This document shows positions 1 through 5,319 of a stretch of DNA of 5,449 nt, piece by piece. The stretch spans positions 1-5,449 of the forward strand of contig JACRFO010000083.1 in the NCBI GenBank assembly GCA_016217865.1, in the 5' to 3' direction. Position 1 is the first letter of the stretch. Each line of letters begins with the position of its first letter. Position numbers and translations under genes: made by a program. The notes beneath the pieces are model-generated. The model worked only from the letters and a program-made list of their open reading frames with translations. It had not been told where the DNA came from and did not search any database. This DNA is from Candidatus Kerfeldbacteria bacterium (GTDB lineage: Bacteria > Patescibacteriota > Patescibacteriia > SBBC01 > CAIJZX01).

Positions 1-204
1 ACCGCCATTACCAACGCGATGCAAGACAATGGCCGTCACGAGGTAGACACGGCCGTTGTGGCTCGGCAGCGAATCCGTTCCGACGATGAGGCGATAGTCG
101 CGGTCGATGTTATGCAAAATGAAATCCCGCATCCGTGACTCCAGTTGCGTCATCGACAGCTGCCCCCATGTCGGACTGTTGAACGTAAGAGGTGACCCAA
201 ACAT
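1..204 (-). CDS. YkuK/DUF458 family ribonuclease H-like protein, N-terminal part (cut by window edge)
   Basis: Reading the minus strand from the ATG at 204-202 gives an open frame of 68 codons that runs off the left edge. The translation begins MFGSPLTFNSPTWGQLSM, continues through RDYRLIVGTDSLPS and ends VYLVTAIVLHRVGNGG. This matches what I recall of the YkuK/DUF458 (RNase H-like) family: an opening 'F.SPT.G.L' stretch, a first beta strand ending in GTDS whose Asp is the expected first acidic residue of an RNase H fold, then a second strand with 'VTAIV.HR.G.GG'. The nuclease function is not proven for this family. An in-frame TGA lies ten codons upstream with no other ATG or GTG between, so this start is well supported. 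AAAGG (minus strand, 210-214) sits 5 nt before the ATG as a modest ribosome binding site. The rest of the protein, with the remaining acidic residues, lies outside the window. Confidence 0.82.
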   Translation of the reverse strand, partial: MFGSPLTFNSPTWGQLSMTQLESRMRDFILHNIDRDYRLIVGTDSLPSHNGRVYLVTAIVLHRVGNGG

Positions 205-260
205 CCTTGCCTTTGGCTCACCGAGAACCGCTCAATCCAGGGTTCAACGGTTACGGTTGT

Positions 261-289
261 AGTATACCACCCAGCCGGCCGCCTGACAA
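261..289 (-). promoter_or_regulatory. Sigma-70-type promoter for the YkuK-like gene
   Basis: On the minus strand a -35 box TTGTCA (284-289, 5/6 match) is followed by exactly 17 nt and a -10 box TATACT (261-266, 5/6 match). The -10 is preceded by TGG, so it also has an extended -10. Transcription should start near 254, giving a 5' leader of about 50 nt before the ATG at 204. The -35 box starts directly after the tgt stop codon (290-292), so the promoter fills the whole short intergenic gap. No terminator for tgt was seen here, so read-through from tgt into this gene is also possible. Confidence 0.72.
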
Positions 290-1480
290 TCAGCTGACGA
301 CGGATGGATGACGGCGCTCGAGTTCAGACAGCCGCTCGGCCAGAAAGGCTGGCCACCGGCCAGTCGTGATCGCGCTGCGAATCTCGGCCATGAACCGAAT
401 CATCGTCCGGACATTGTGAATCGCCAAGGCCCGACTCCCCCGGTAGTCACGGGCTTTACACCAGCCACGAATATCACTAGCCGACATCGTTCGGCAACTG
501 ACACAGTCGCAGTTTGCAACCAGCGGACCATCTCCTTGCCCACGACTGACGGGCGTCACATCACGATATCCAGTCGGCGTCAGAACGTGTTGATGGCGCG
601 CCCGCCGGAGCGGTTCAACACAGTCGAACAGGTCAATGCCACGATCAACCGCGAGGAGAATGTCCTGCAGCCAGCCGATACCCAACAGATGCCTTGGTTT
701 ATCAAGTGGGAGGTGCGGCATAACCCAGTCGAGCGTCGTGACCATCTCGTGCTGACCAAAGCTGCCGCCGATGCCAATACCTTCAAACGGCAATTGGCCG
801 ATGAATTGGGCGCTCGCTTCACGCAACCGTTCGAATGTGCCGCCTTGAACAATTCCGAACATCGCTTGGTCAGCCCGCGTCCGAGCTGTTAAACACTGTT
901 TTGCCCAGCGATGGGTTCGTTCCAGGGCAGCGGCGTTGTAGGCCTCGTCATGGAGCGGTGACGTGCACTCATCAAAGGCGAAGATGATATCGGCGCCGAG
1001 CTGTTCCTGAATGCTAATGGCGGTTTCCGGCGTCAATCGCACGAGCTGTTCGCCGTCGGAGAAGATCACGCCCTGATCATCAATCGTGGCCTGGGCGCTG
1101 ACAATCGCATGGGTGCCGACCGGCCGCGCGTTGATGCCGCCGGCATGTTTCCCGATCCCATGGACGCGGCCCCAGCCAAGACTGAACACTTGAAATCCGC
1201 CGGAGTCTGTCGCCAGCGCGCGATCCCATTTCATCCAGGTATGCAGTCCACCCGCGGCCGCGATGGTGTCCGCGCCCACTGATCGATTCAGGTGGTGCGT
1301 GTTGCACATCAGCACCTCGGCTCCGGCTTCGGCTGCGTCAGTCAGTTCCATACCATGAAAGACGCCCCGCGTTGCGACCGGCATGAAGTTTGGCGTTTCG
1401 ATATCGCCGTGGACGGTCCGGACTGTCCCGGTTCGCGCCGCACCACGTGCCGCCGTTGAGGTGATCGTAAAAAATGCCAT
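290..1480 (-). CDS. tgt: tRNA-guanine transglycosylase (queuine/preQ1 tRNA-ribosyltransferase), divergent
   Basis: Tgt exchanges guanine-34 in GU(N) anticodons for a 7-deazaguanine base; it is a cytosolic TIM-barrel zinc enzyme. Using the ATG at 1480 (396 aa), visible motifs are TPNFMPVATRG (29-39), TDSGGFQVFSL (91-101, with the conserved D92), FDEC (169-172), GIVQGG (209-214), GIGIGGSFG (234-242) and IDLFDCVEPLR (282-292, with nucleophile D286). The zinc set is C324, C326, C329 and H355, the His lying in the usual IHN context. Compared with the well-studied bacterial enzyme there is an insertion of about 26 residues between 102 and 135, and several normally constant sites differ (see findings). 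The open frame extends upstream to an ATG at 1564, but homology begins at MAFFTI, and ATGs at 1492, 1489, 1486 and 1480 precede it. The 1564 start would also lie upstream of the likely -10 box. No strong ribosome binding site decides between 1492 and 1480. The gene family is certain; the exact start and substrate are less so. Confidence 0.94.
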   Translation of the reverse strand: MAFFTITSTAARGAARTGTVRTVHGDIETPNFMPVATRGVFHGMELTDAAEAGAEVLMCNTHHLNRSVGADTIAAAGGLHTWMKWDRALATDSGGFQVFSLGWGRVHGIGKHAGGINARPVGTHAIVSAQATIDDQGVIFSDGEQLVRLTPETAISIQEQLGADIIFAFDECTSPLHDEAYNAAALERTHRWAKQCLTARTRADQAMFGIVQGGTFERLREASAQFIGQLPFEGIGIGGSFGQHEMVTTLDWVMPHLPLDKPRHLLGIGWLQDILLAVDRGIDLFDCVEPLRRARHQHVLTPTGYRDVTPVSRGQGDGPLVANCDCVSCRTMSASDIRGWCKARDYRGSRALAIHNVRTMIRFMAEIRSAITTGRWPAFLAERLSELERRHPSVVS

Positions 1481-1519
1481 GTCCATCATCATCGCATATC
1501 GTTCAGCGGTGGGCAATGC

Positions 1520-1548
1520 TTGACAGTATACCCCATTCGGCGTACAAC
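1520..1548 (+). promoter_or_regulatory. Sigma-70-type promoter for the small Cys protein gene
   Basis: A perfect -35 box TTGACA (1520-1525), a 17-nt spacer and a -10 box TACAAC (1543-1548, 4/6 match) point toward the plus-strand gene starting at 1589. Transcription would start near 1555, giving a leader of about 34 nt that contains the GGAGGG ribosome binding site. The -35 overlaps the candidate minus-strand -10 of tgt by one base, so the two genes share one divergent control region. Confidence 0.6.
1525..1530 (-). promoter_or_regulatory. Candidate -10 box for tgt
   Basis: The minus strand reads GGTATACT here, the same octamer found at the -10 of the YkuK-like gene promoter (259-270 region). 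It would start transcription near 1517, about 25-40 nt before the clustered tgt ATGs. No recognisable -35 lies at 16-18 nt spacing; the nearest TTGTAC is only 11 nt upstream. The box is therefore supported mainly by its sequence and position. It shares base 1525 with the plus-strand -35 box, so the two divergent promoters would compete for polymerase. Confidence 0.4.
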
Positions 1549-1578
1549 ACGTGGATACCGCCACGACGTATCCACCCT

Positions 1579-1584
1579 GGAGGG
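1579..1584 (+). promoter_or_regulatory. Strong Shine-Dalgarno site deciding the start of the 83-aa gene
   Basis: GGAGGG is followed by ACCC and then ATG at 1589, a near-ideal spacing. It is the clearest ribosome binding site in the window. It selects the ATG at 1589 over the in-frame ATG at 1520, which lies inside the -35 region of the predicted promoter. Confidence 0.7.
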
Positions 1585-1588
1585 ACCC

Positions 1589-1840
1589 ATGGCCAAGCCA
1601 TCCCGTCGTCGCCCGCTCCGTCGTACCGTCAGCAAGCCGCGCCCGACAAGCTCATCCCCAGCCGGGCACCACTGCTCAGCCATCGCCGACGCCATCCTGC
1701 GCCGCGAGCTGGTCGCCAGCCACGCACGCGGATCGTGCACGCTCATCGTCCAGCAGGCCAAGCAGTGCCGCAACTGCCGTGAACGGCTCGCCATCATGTG
1801 CGAGGCGCTCCATATCCCGCAGTCCCTAGCGCATTCCTGA
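1589..1840 (+). CDS. Unrecognised small basic, Cys-containing protein (83 aa)
   Basis: I do not recognise this protein. It starts at an ATG preceded by GGAGGG and a TTGACA-type promoter, and its codons end mostly in C or G as in coding sequence of this GC content. Residues 1-18 carry eight Arg/Lys and no acidic residue, followed by a Ser/Pro-rich stretch (19-26). The rest looks compact and helical and holds five cysteines (C29, C50, C60, C63, C71) and histidines at 27, 28, 45 and 75. CRNC (60-63) is a CxxC pair with a further Cys eight residues on, which could be a metal site. A nucleic-acid-binding small zinc protein is a reasonable guess from composition alone, not a known family. It is the only plus-strand gene here. 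It is divergent from tgt and ends 15 bp inside the convergent SRPBCC gene. No terminator is visible after it on the plus strand. A minus-strand frame also spans this region but lacks any start signal or family resemblance. Confidence 0.62.
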   Translation: MAKPSRRRPLRRTVSKPRPTSSSPAGHHCSAIADAILRRELVASHARGSCTLIVQQAKQCRNCRERLAIMCEALHIPQSLAHS

Positions 1841-2257
1841 AGTGCGCTTCTTCTCTTTGGGCGGCCCGAAAAAAAGCCGGAGCGGCTCCCAGTAGAACTC
1901 GTGCCATCCCTTAGCCACACTGGTAGCAAATCCGCTCGGAACTCCGGTTTGGCGGAAGGTGAGTTCGGTTCCGCCGCGCAGCGCCCGCATGCTATAGATC
2001 ACAGTTGATTCGGTTCCTGCCGGCCAATCATCAGCTCGCCAGGTCTGCATGATCAACCGGGGTGGTTCAAGTTTGATGTTGCGGCCAGAAGCATACCCGT
2101 CGAAGACGTGAAAGGCGCCGCCGACCTTCGGGCTGATCAGAGCGCTTTGGCCGGTAAAGGCGGAATGCTGGTCACTATCCATCAGCGCTCGGTAGAGCCG
2201 CAGCGGAGTCACCCCAGCAAAAAATTCTTTTTGTTCAATATCCCTCGTCCGCATCAT
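1826..2257 (-). CDS. SRPBCC / AHSA1-like domain protein
   Basis: This 143-residue protein looks like a complete AHSA1-type SRPBCC (START/Bet v1-like) domain, a fold with a deep hydrophobic ligand cavity. Family-typical pieces in order: an opening 'F..vtP..LY.ALMDSDQHSAFTG' region (13-36), the VGGAF..FDGYASG turn (45-58), the central LEPPRLIMQTWRADDWP strand pair (63-79), GGTELTF..TGVP (95-107) and the C-terminal helix GWHEFYWEPL (117-126). The basic tail 131-143 extends past the normal end of the domain. The ATG at 2257 overlaps the helicase stop as ATGA, with no separate ribosome binding site, so the two genes are very likely translationally coupled; the next codon is also ATG. The ligand is unknown. 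Eukaryotic Aha1 activates Hsp90, but most bacterial members of this superfamily have no proven chaperone role, so none should be assumed. The stop codon lies inside the convergent small gene. Confidence 0.88.
   Translation of the reverse strand: MMRTRDIEQKEFFAGVTPLRLYRALMDSDQHSAFTGQSALISPKVGGAFHVFDGYASGRNIKLEPPRLIMQTWRADDWPAGTESTVIYSMRALRGGTELTFRQTGVPSGFATSVAKGWHEFYWEPLRLFFGPPKEKKRTSGMR
1869..1887 (-). other. Terminator-like hairpin with T7 inside the SRPBCC coding region
   Basis: On the minus strand AGCCG, the loop CTC, and CGGCT form a 5-bp GC-rich stem (1875-1887) that runs straight into seven T residues (1869-1875). This has the form of a weak intrinsic terminator, but it lies about 15-20 codons before the stop codon, where the T-run encodes Phe-Phe. 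Transcripts ending here would lack a stop codon. The stem is short, so it may be chance; it could instead lower antisense transcription into the convergent small gene. Confidence 0.3.
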
Positions 2258-3495
2258 GCCCGGTGGCGGTGGTGTGGACGACGCGGCCCGCGGAATGGCC
2301 GACGGTGATGACGAGGTGGCCCGGAGCGGTCGGAGGCAAATGGCGGCGCGGAGAAAGTTGGTTGTGGTTGGTGTGCCGGCAGGACGGGCAATGGCGACAC
2401 TTTCAGGTTCGTTCGCAGCAACCGTTCGATGCTTCGGACGTCTTGGCGCTGTTCAAACGTTGCAAAGGAAATCGCCCGACCAGGAATACCGGCTCGGCCG
2501 GTCCGCCCGATGCGGTGGACGTAGTCCTCCGGATTACCTGGCAAGTCATAGTTGACGACGAGCTCGATGCCGACGACGTCAATCCCGCGAGCGGCAATAT
2601 CCGTCGCCACCAAGACGCGGTACTTTCCCGATTTGAACCCGGCGAGCGCTTCACGGCGTTGGGCCAAGCTGCGATCGGAGTGAATGTCGGCGGCGGGATG
2701 ACCCATGTCTTTTACCTGGCGAGCGAGCCGCCTCGCGCCATGCTTCGTTCGTGAAAAAACCAAGACCGATCCGCGGTACTGTTCGAGAATCGTTTGGAGG
2801 AGTAACACTTTTGCCTCTTTCCCGATGAAGAAGAGTTCCTGGGTGATGGTCGAGGCCGCGGTTCCCGCCCGAGCGATTTCGACACGGACCGGTAGCTGCA
2901 TATGCTGCCGCGCGATCGTGACGATATCGTCCGGCATCGTCGCCGAGAAGAGTAGTGTCTGCCGTTCCTTCGGAACAACTTGGAGAATTCGTTTGATCTG
3001 CGGCGCGAATCCCATATCGAGCATCCGGTCAGCCTCGTCTAACACCAAGATCGTCACGTCGTGGAGTTGGACCGTCCGATGTTCGAGGTGATCAATCAAC
3101 CGTCCCGGCGTAGCAACGACGATATGCGGTTTCGATCGCAAGGCCGATGTTTGTGGTCCCATCGCCGCCCCGCCGATCAGTACTGCCGTCCGTAAACCAA
3201 GGGTGCGGCCGATTTTCTGAATCGCCTCTTCAACCTGTAACGCTAACTCGCGGGTGGGCAGGAGTATCAACGCCTTGCCCTTCACTTGTGCCAGCCGTTG
3301 GATCAGCGGCACTCCGAAAGCTAATGTTTTACCCGTGCCAGTTTGGGCGATGCCAATCAGGTCTTTCCCTTCAATCGCCACTGGAATCGAACTGACCTGG
3401 ATGGGGGTCGGTTGGGTGTAGTTGAGTTGGCCGAGAATGTTGAGGAGGCTAGGCGCGATGCCAAGTCCGGAAAAACCGGTCGGTGCAGGTGTCAT
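2254..3495 (-). CDS. DEAD-box ATP-dependent RNA helicase (RhlE/CshA-like)
   Basis: A 413-residue DEAD-box helicase that uses ATP to unwind or remodel short RNA duplexes. All core motifs are present: Q motif (F8 to Q33, with PTPIQ at 29-33), Walker A AQTGTGKT (50-57), Ia PTRELALQ (80-87), the GG pair (108-109), TPGR (129-132), DEAD (153-156), SAT (184-186), ATDIAARGID (297-306) and HRIGRTGRAG (327-336). The core is intact, so activity is expected. The C-terminal tail is short and strongly basic: the last 24 residues hold nine Arg and five His, a likely RNA-binding or ribosome-contacting extension. The paralogue name cannot be fixed from sequence alone, since RhlE, CshA and DeaD share the core. 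The gene follows an intrinsic terminator and has its own promoter very close to the ATG. Its stop overlaps the start of the SRPBCC gene (ATGA), making a two-gene operon. Roles in cold adaptation, ribosome assembly or mRNA decay are typical for the family but not shown here. Confidence 0.97.
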   Translation of the reverse strand: MTPAPTGFSGLGIAPSLLNILGQLNYTQPTPIQVSSIPVAIEGKDLIGIAQTGTGKTLAFGVPLIQRLAQVKGKALILLPTRELALQVEEAIQKIGRTLGLRTAVLIGGAAMGPQTSALRSKPHIVVATPGRLIDHLEHRTVQLHDVTILVLDEADRMLDMGFAPQIKRILQVVPKERQTLLFSATMPDDIVTIARQHMQLPVRVEIARAGTAASTITQELFFIGKEAKVLLLQTILEQYRGSVLVFSRTKHGARRLARQVKDMGHPAADIHSDRSLAQRREALAGFKSGKYRVLVATDIAARGIDVVGIELVVNYDLPGNPEDYVHRIGRTGRAGIPGRAISFATFEQRQDVRSIERLLRTNLKVSPLPVLPAHQPQPTFSAPPFASDRSGPPRHHRRPFRGPRRPHHRHRA

Positions 3496-3501
3496 GGCGC
3501 A

Positions 3502-3530
3502 AGCCTAGCACGGATCGCCGGTTCTGCCCA
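3502..3530 (-). promoter_or_regulatory. Extended -10 promoter for the helicase operon, possibly giving a leaderless mRNA
   Basis: On the minus strand TGGGCA (3525-3530, 4/6 match to the -35) is followed by 17 nt and TAGGCT (3502-3507), preceded by TGC as an extended -10. Only 6 nt (TGCGCC) separate the -10 from the ATG at 3495, so transcription would begin at or next to the A of the start codon. No convincing ribosome binding site is present; the AGG within the -10 is the only candidate. The upstream gene ends in a strong terminator two bases before the -35, so a promoter in this short gap is expected. Confidence 0.5.
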
Positions 3531-3532
3531 GC

Positions 3533-3560
3533 AAAAAAACCGGGAGCAGGGCTCCCGGTT
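3533..3560 (-). terminator. Intrinsic terminator of the secreted-protein gene
   Basis: On the minus strand AACCGGGAGC, the loop CCT, and GCTCCCGGTT form a perfect 10-bp stem followed by a run of T (seven in all at 3533-3539, two shared with the stem). It begins 13 bp downstream of the TAA stop of the 579-residue protein gene (3574-3576). There is no T-run on the plus strand, so it acts only on minus-strand transcription and isolates the helicase operon from the upstream gene. Confidence 0.93.
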
Positions 3561-3573
3561 CGTGCCGTAGGTT

Positions 3574-5313
3574 TTAGCGCAGGACCCCACCCCACTCGAC
3601 GACGGTGAAGCCGCGACGGACTGGTGTGACGATTGGATACGACTGGACGGCGACCGGACCAGCGACCGGCCGGTAATCCATCAGGATACGAATCACCGTA
3701 TCTGGTGTTGGGGTGACCGTCAGTGGCGCGAGTGCGTCCATCATCGCCCGACCGTAGAAACTCACGACGTAGTACGGACTGCCTTGCATACGCGGTTCCC
3801 AGAAGGCAATGAAGTCAGCTGTTTCCGTCGGATTGAGCCCGAGCTTACCGAGGGTCGTGACGAGAAACGTGTGAACATCGCGCTGGGCCACGGTGAAACC
3901 TTTTGTCGGAGCAGTATATAAGCCACCGCGCCCTTCCCAGAAGAGATATGGGTAGCGCCGGCCGTCGACAGTATTCACCAATTGACCATCGGGCGAGGCG
4001 ACAACGCGCCAGCCGTCACCATAGGCCGGTTCACTCTTCGTGAAGCCGCCAACCGGAGCGAGGTGAACGTCAACTGTGGTCGTAGTGGTCGGGTAGAGAT
4101 AGATGACCGGCTTGCCGCATTCAACTGCCGGCAAGAATTTTGCGTTGGTGAAAATGACTAACCGATCAAACGGATCGACCCAGAAGACCAATGGATGCAT
4201 CGCGATGAAAGTCTCATATGAGACTTTCACCCCATCGAACACCTGGTAGGTCGTGGTGTAATAGTCCTTCAACCGCGTCGCGTTACTGTCTTTCATGATG
4301 TAGAGGGCATCCCCGGTGTTCGTCATACCAGATTTAACGAGGTCGGTCGTGCGGTTGACGGTGGTGATGACGTTCAGGTAATTCCCCGCGCCGCAACCGG
4401 TTAACGCCGTGGGGACGTAATTCGTCGTGTTGACTGTCCCGTCAGTCCAGGTAGCCTTCAGGAGTTCGCCCGGCGGATCGTTCTTCGTCGGATCAGTCAC
4501 GTCGAGTTTCAACTGGTAGACGATGAGCGTGCCGTCTGGCGCCTTGAGGTAGAAACCATCACGACTGACAATTTCCGACGTGCCGAGGCCGACATCTTTA
4601 CTCCCAGAAAATTCAACGGCTTTGGTATACACCGGGCCGTACGTTGCGTCGGTAAAGACTTTGGTTAAGCCGGTCGATTCGAATAGGCCATTCACATTTG
4701 CGACCAGACTCAAGACTTGCCGTGGTTTCGGACCGGTCAACGTCGCTGGGAACCGCAGCCCAGGTAATTCGTAGGTCGTATCGACGGTCACGTTCGTTGC
4801 GTAGTACGTTGTGCTGGACGCCCAGGAATCAGAATTCTTCGCTAGGACGACATAGTTGGTGCCAGTCTTGAGGAGCCGAATGTACGTTGTTGTCTGGGGA
4901 CAATCAGGCGCGACACTCATCAGGTAGATTGTCGCCCCGGCATAGGTACCAGTATTGACGGTCCCGACCTGGTAGTAGGTTGAGCCAGCGTTATTCAAGC
5001 AAGCCTCCTCCGATTTCGCGTCGACGAACAGTTTGAGATTCGCCACTTTCTTCGGCGCTTGCCAGGTAATGTCACCCAGCGGCGTCCCTGGTGTATTTGT
5101 GTTCGAGACCGTGTTCGTGTTAGCCGTTGAGGTGTTACTGTTGACAGCTGTGTTGGCGACGGTGTTGAGCGTTGTGGTATTCGTCGCGGTCTGGTTTGAC
5201 CACCAATTTGAACCGAAGTACCCGACCGCCAAGCCACCGACGACGAGAACGGCTAAAGCCACGGCGATAACCGCCGGAGAGAGGACCAACCCTGATCGTT
5301 GTTGCGTATGCAT
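3574..5313 (-). CDS. Membrane-anchored secreted protein with the conserved 'CGKPVIYLYP ... FTVVEWGG' domain, function unknown
   Basis: 579 residues. A short N-terminal tail with R6 precedes one hydrophobic segment (about 9-33) with no lipobox Cys, so it is an uncleaved anchor or a signal peptide. Residues 40-78 are a low-complexity Asn/Thr/Ser linker, placing the rest outside the cell. Residues 79-395 are beta-rich with C105, C138 and C307, and show no family I can name. From C399 runs a conserved block: CGKPVIYLYP (399-408), YGDGWRV (431-437), SPDGQL (440-445), RRYPYLFWEG (452-461), then a region with a GLNPTE...FW.PRMQGSPYY stretch, APLTVTPTPDTVIR and the C-terminal GFTVVEWGG. I recall this C-terminal block from many uncharacterised proteins of CPR bacteria and some Firmicutes. 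No protease or glycosidase catalytic motif is evident; a surface-binding or structural role is only a guess. The four cysteines could form disulfides outside the membrane. The gene is a single transcription unit ended by an intrinsic terminator. It contains a perfect 24-bp palindrome at codons 362-369. Confidence 0.9.
   Translation of the reverse strand: MHTQQRSGLVLSPAVIAVALAVLVVGGLAVGYFGSNWWSNQTATNTTTLNTVANTAVNSNTSTANTNTVSNTNTPGTPLGDITWQAPKKVANLKLFVDAKSEEACLNNAGSTYYQVGTVNTGTYAGATIYLMSVAPDCPQTTTYIRLLKTGTNYVVLAKNSDSWASSTTYYATNVTVDTTYELPGLRFPATLTGPKPRQVLSLVANVNGLFESTGLTKVFTDATYGPVYTKAVEFSGSKDVGLGTSEIVSRDGFYLKAPDGTLIVYQLKLDVTDPTKNDPPGELLKATWTDGTVNTTNYVPTALTGCGAGNYLNVITTVNRTTDLVKSGMTNTGDALYIMKDSNATRLKDYYTTTYQVFDGVKVSYETFIAMHPLVFWVDPFDRLVIFTNAKFLPAVECGKPVIYLYPTTTTTVDVHLAPVGGFTKSEPAYGDGWRVVASPDGQLVNTVDGRRYPYLFWEGRGGLYTAPTKGFTVAQRDVHTFLVTTLGKLGLNPTETADFIAFWEPRMQGSPYYVVSFYGRAMMDALAPLTVTPTPDTVIRILMDYRPVAGPVAVQSYPIVTPVRRGFTVVEWGGVLR
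4206..4229. repeat. Perfect 24-bp palindrome within the secreted-protein gene
   Basis: Twelve bases on each side pair without mismatch around the centre at 4217/4218; one half is TGAAAGTCTCAT. In RNA of either strand it can fold as a 10-bp stem with a 4-nt loop (ATAT), and as DNA it is a symmetric protein-binding-type site. It spans the codons for Val-Lys-Val-Ser-Tyr-Glu-Thr-Phe (362-369). A dyad this long is not expected by chance in a window of this size (about 3 in 10,000 under equal base frequencies). Confidence 0.85.
5080..5196 (-). repeat. Low-complexity Asn/Thr linker coding repeat
   Basis: The plus strand is dense in GTGTT and GTTG units, which on the coding minus strand encode alternating Asn, Thr, Ser, Val and Ala codons (residues 40-78 of the secreted protein). 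The linker tethers the outer domain to the membrane segment. Imperfect repeats of this kind tend to vary in length between strains. Linkers of this composition are, as I recall, frequent after the anchor in CPR surface proteins. Confidence 0.75.
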
Positions 5314-5319
5314 AGGTGT

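Noticed and set aside
308..892. Plus-strand 194-codon open frame opposite tgt
   Set aside because: It lies wholly antisense to the well-supported tgt gene, resembles no protein family and has no ribosome binding site. It is open because of the base composition of the tgt codons.
1548..1553. CACGTG palindrome as a possible -35 or operator for tgt
   Set aside because: It has no match to a -35 consensus at the right spacing, and a 6-bp palindrome is too short to mean anything alone.
1481..1564. 28-residue N-terminal extension of Tgt from the ATG at 1564
   Set aside because: Homology starts at MAFFTI, the extension contains three Cys and no family resemblance, and the start lies upstream of the probable -10 box for the gene.
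1489..1929. Minus-strand 146-codon frame spanning the small gene and the end of the SRPBCC gene
   Set aside because: It overlaps two better candidates, has no start signals and an unstructured Arg/Ser-rich translation; the plus-strand 83-residue frame has a promoter and strong ribosome binding site.
2263..2754. Plus-strand 163-codon frame opposite the helicase
   Set aside because: Antisense shadow of the fully intact DEAD-box helicase; no family resemblance.
2918..2929. 12-bp palindrome GACGATATCGTC in the helicase gene
   Set aside because: A dyad of this length is expected about once by chance in a window of this size.
2705..3091. Plus-strand 128-codon frame opposite the helicase
   Set aside because: Antisense shadow of helicase motifs, with no start signal and no recognisable domain.
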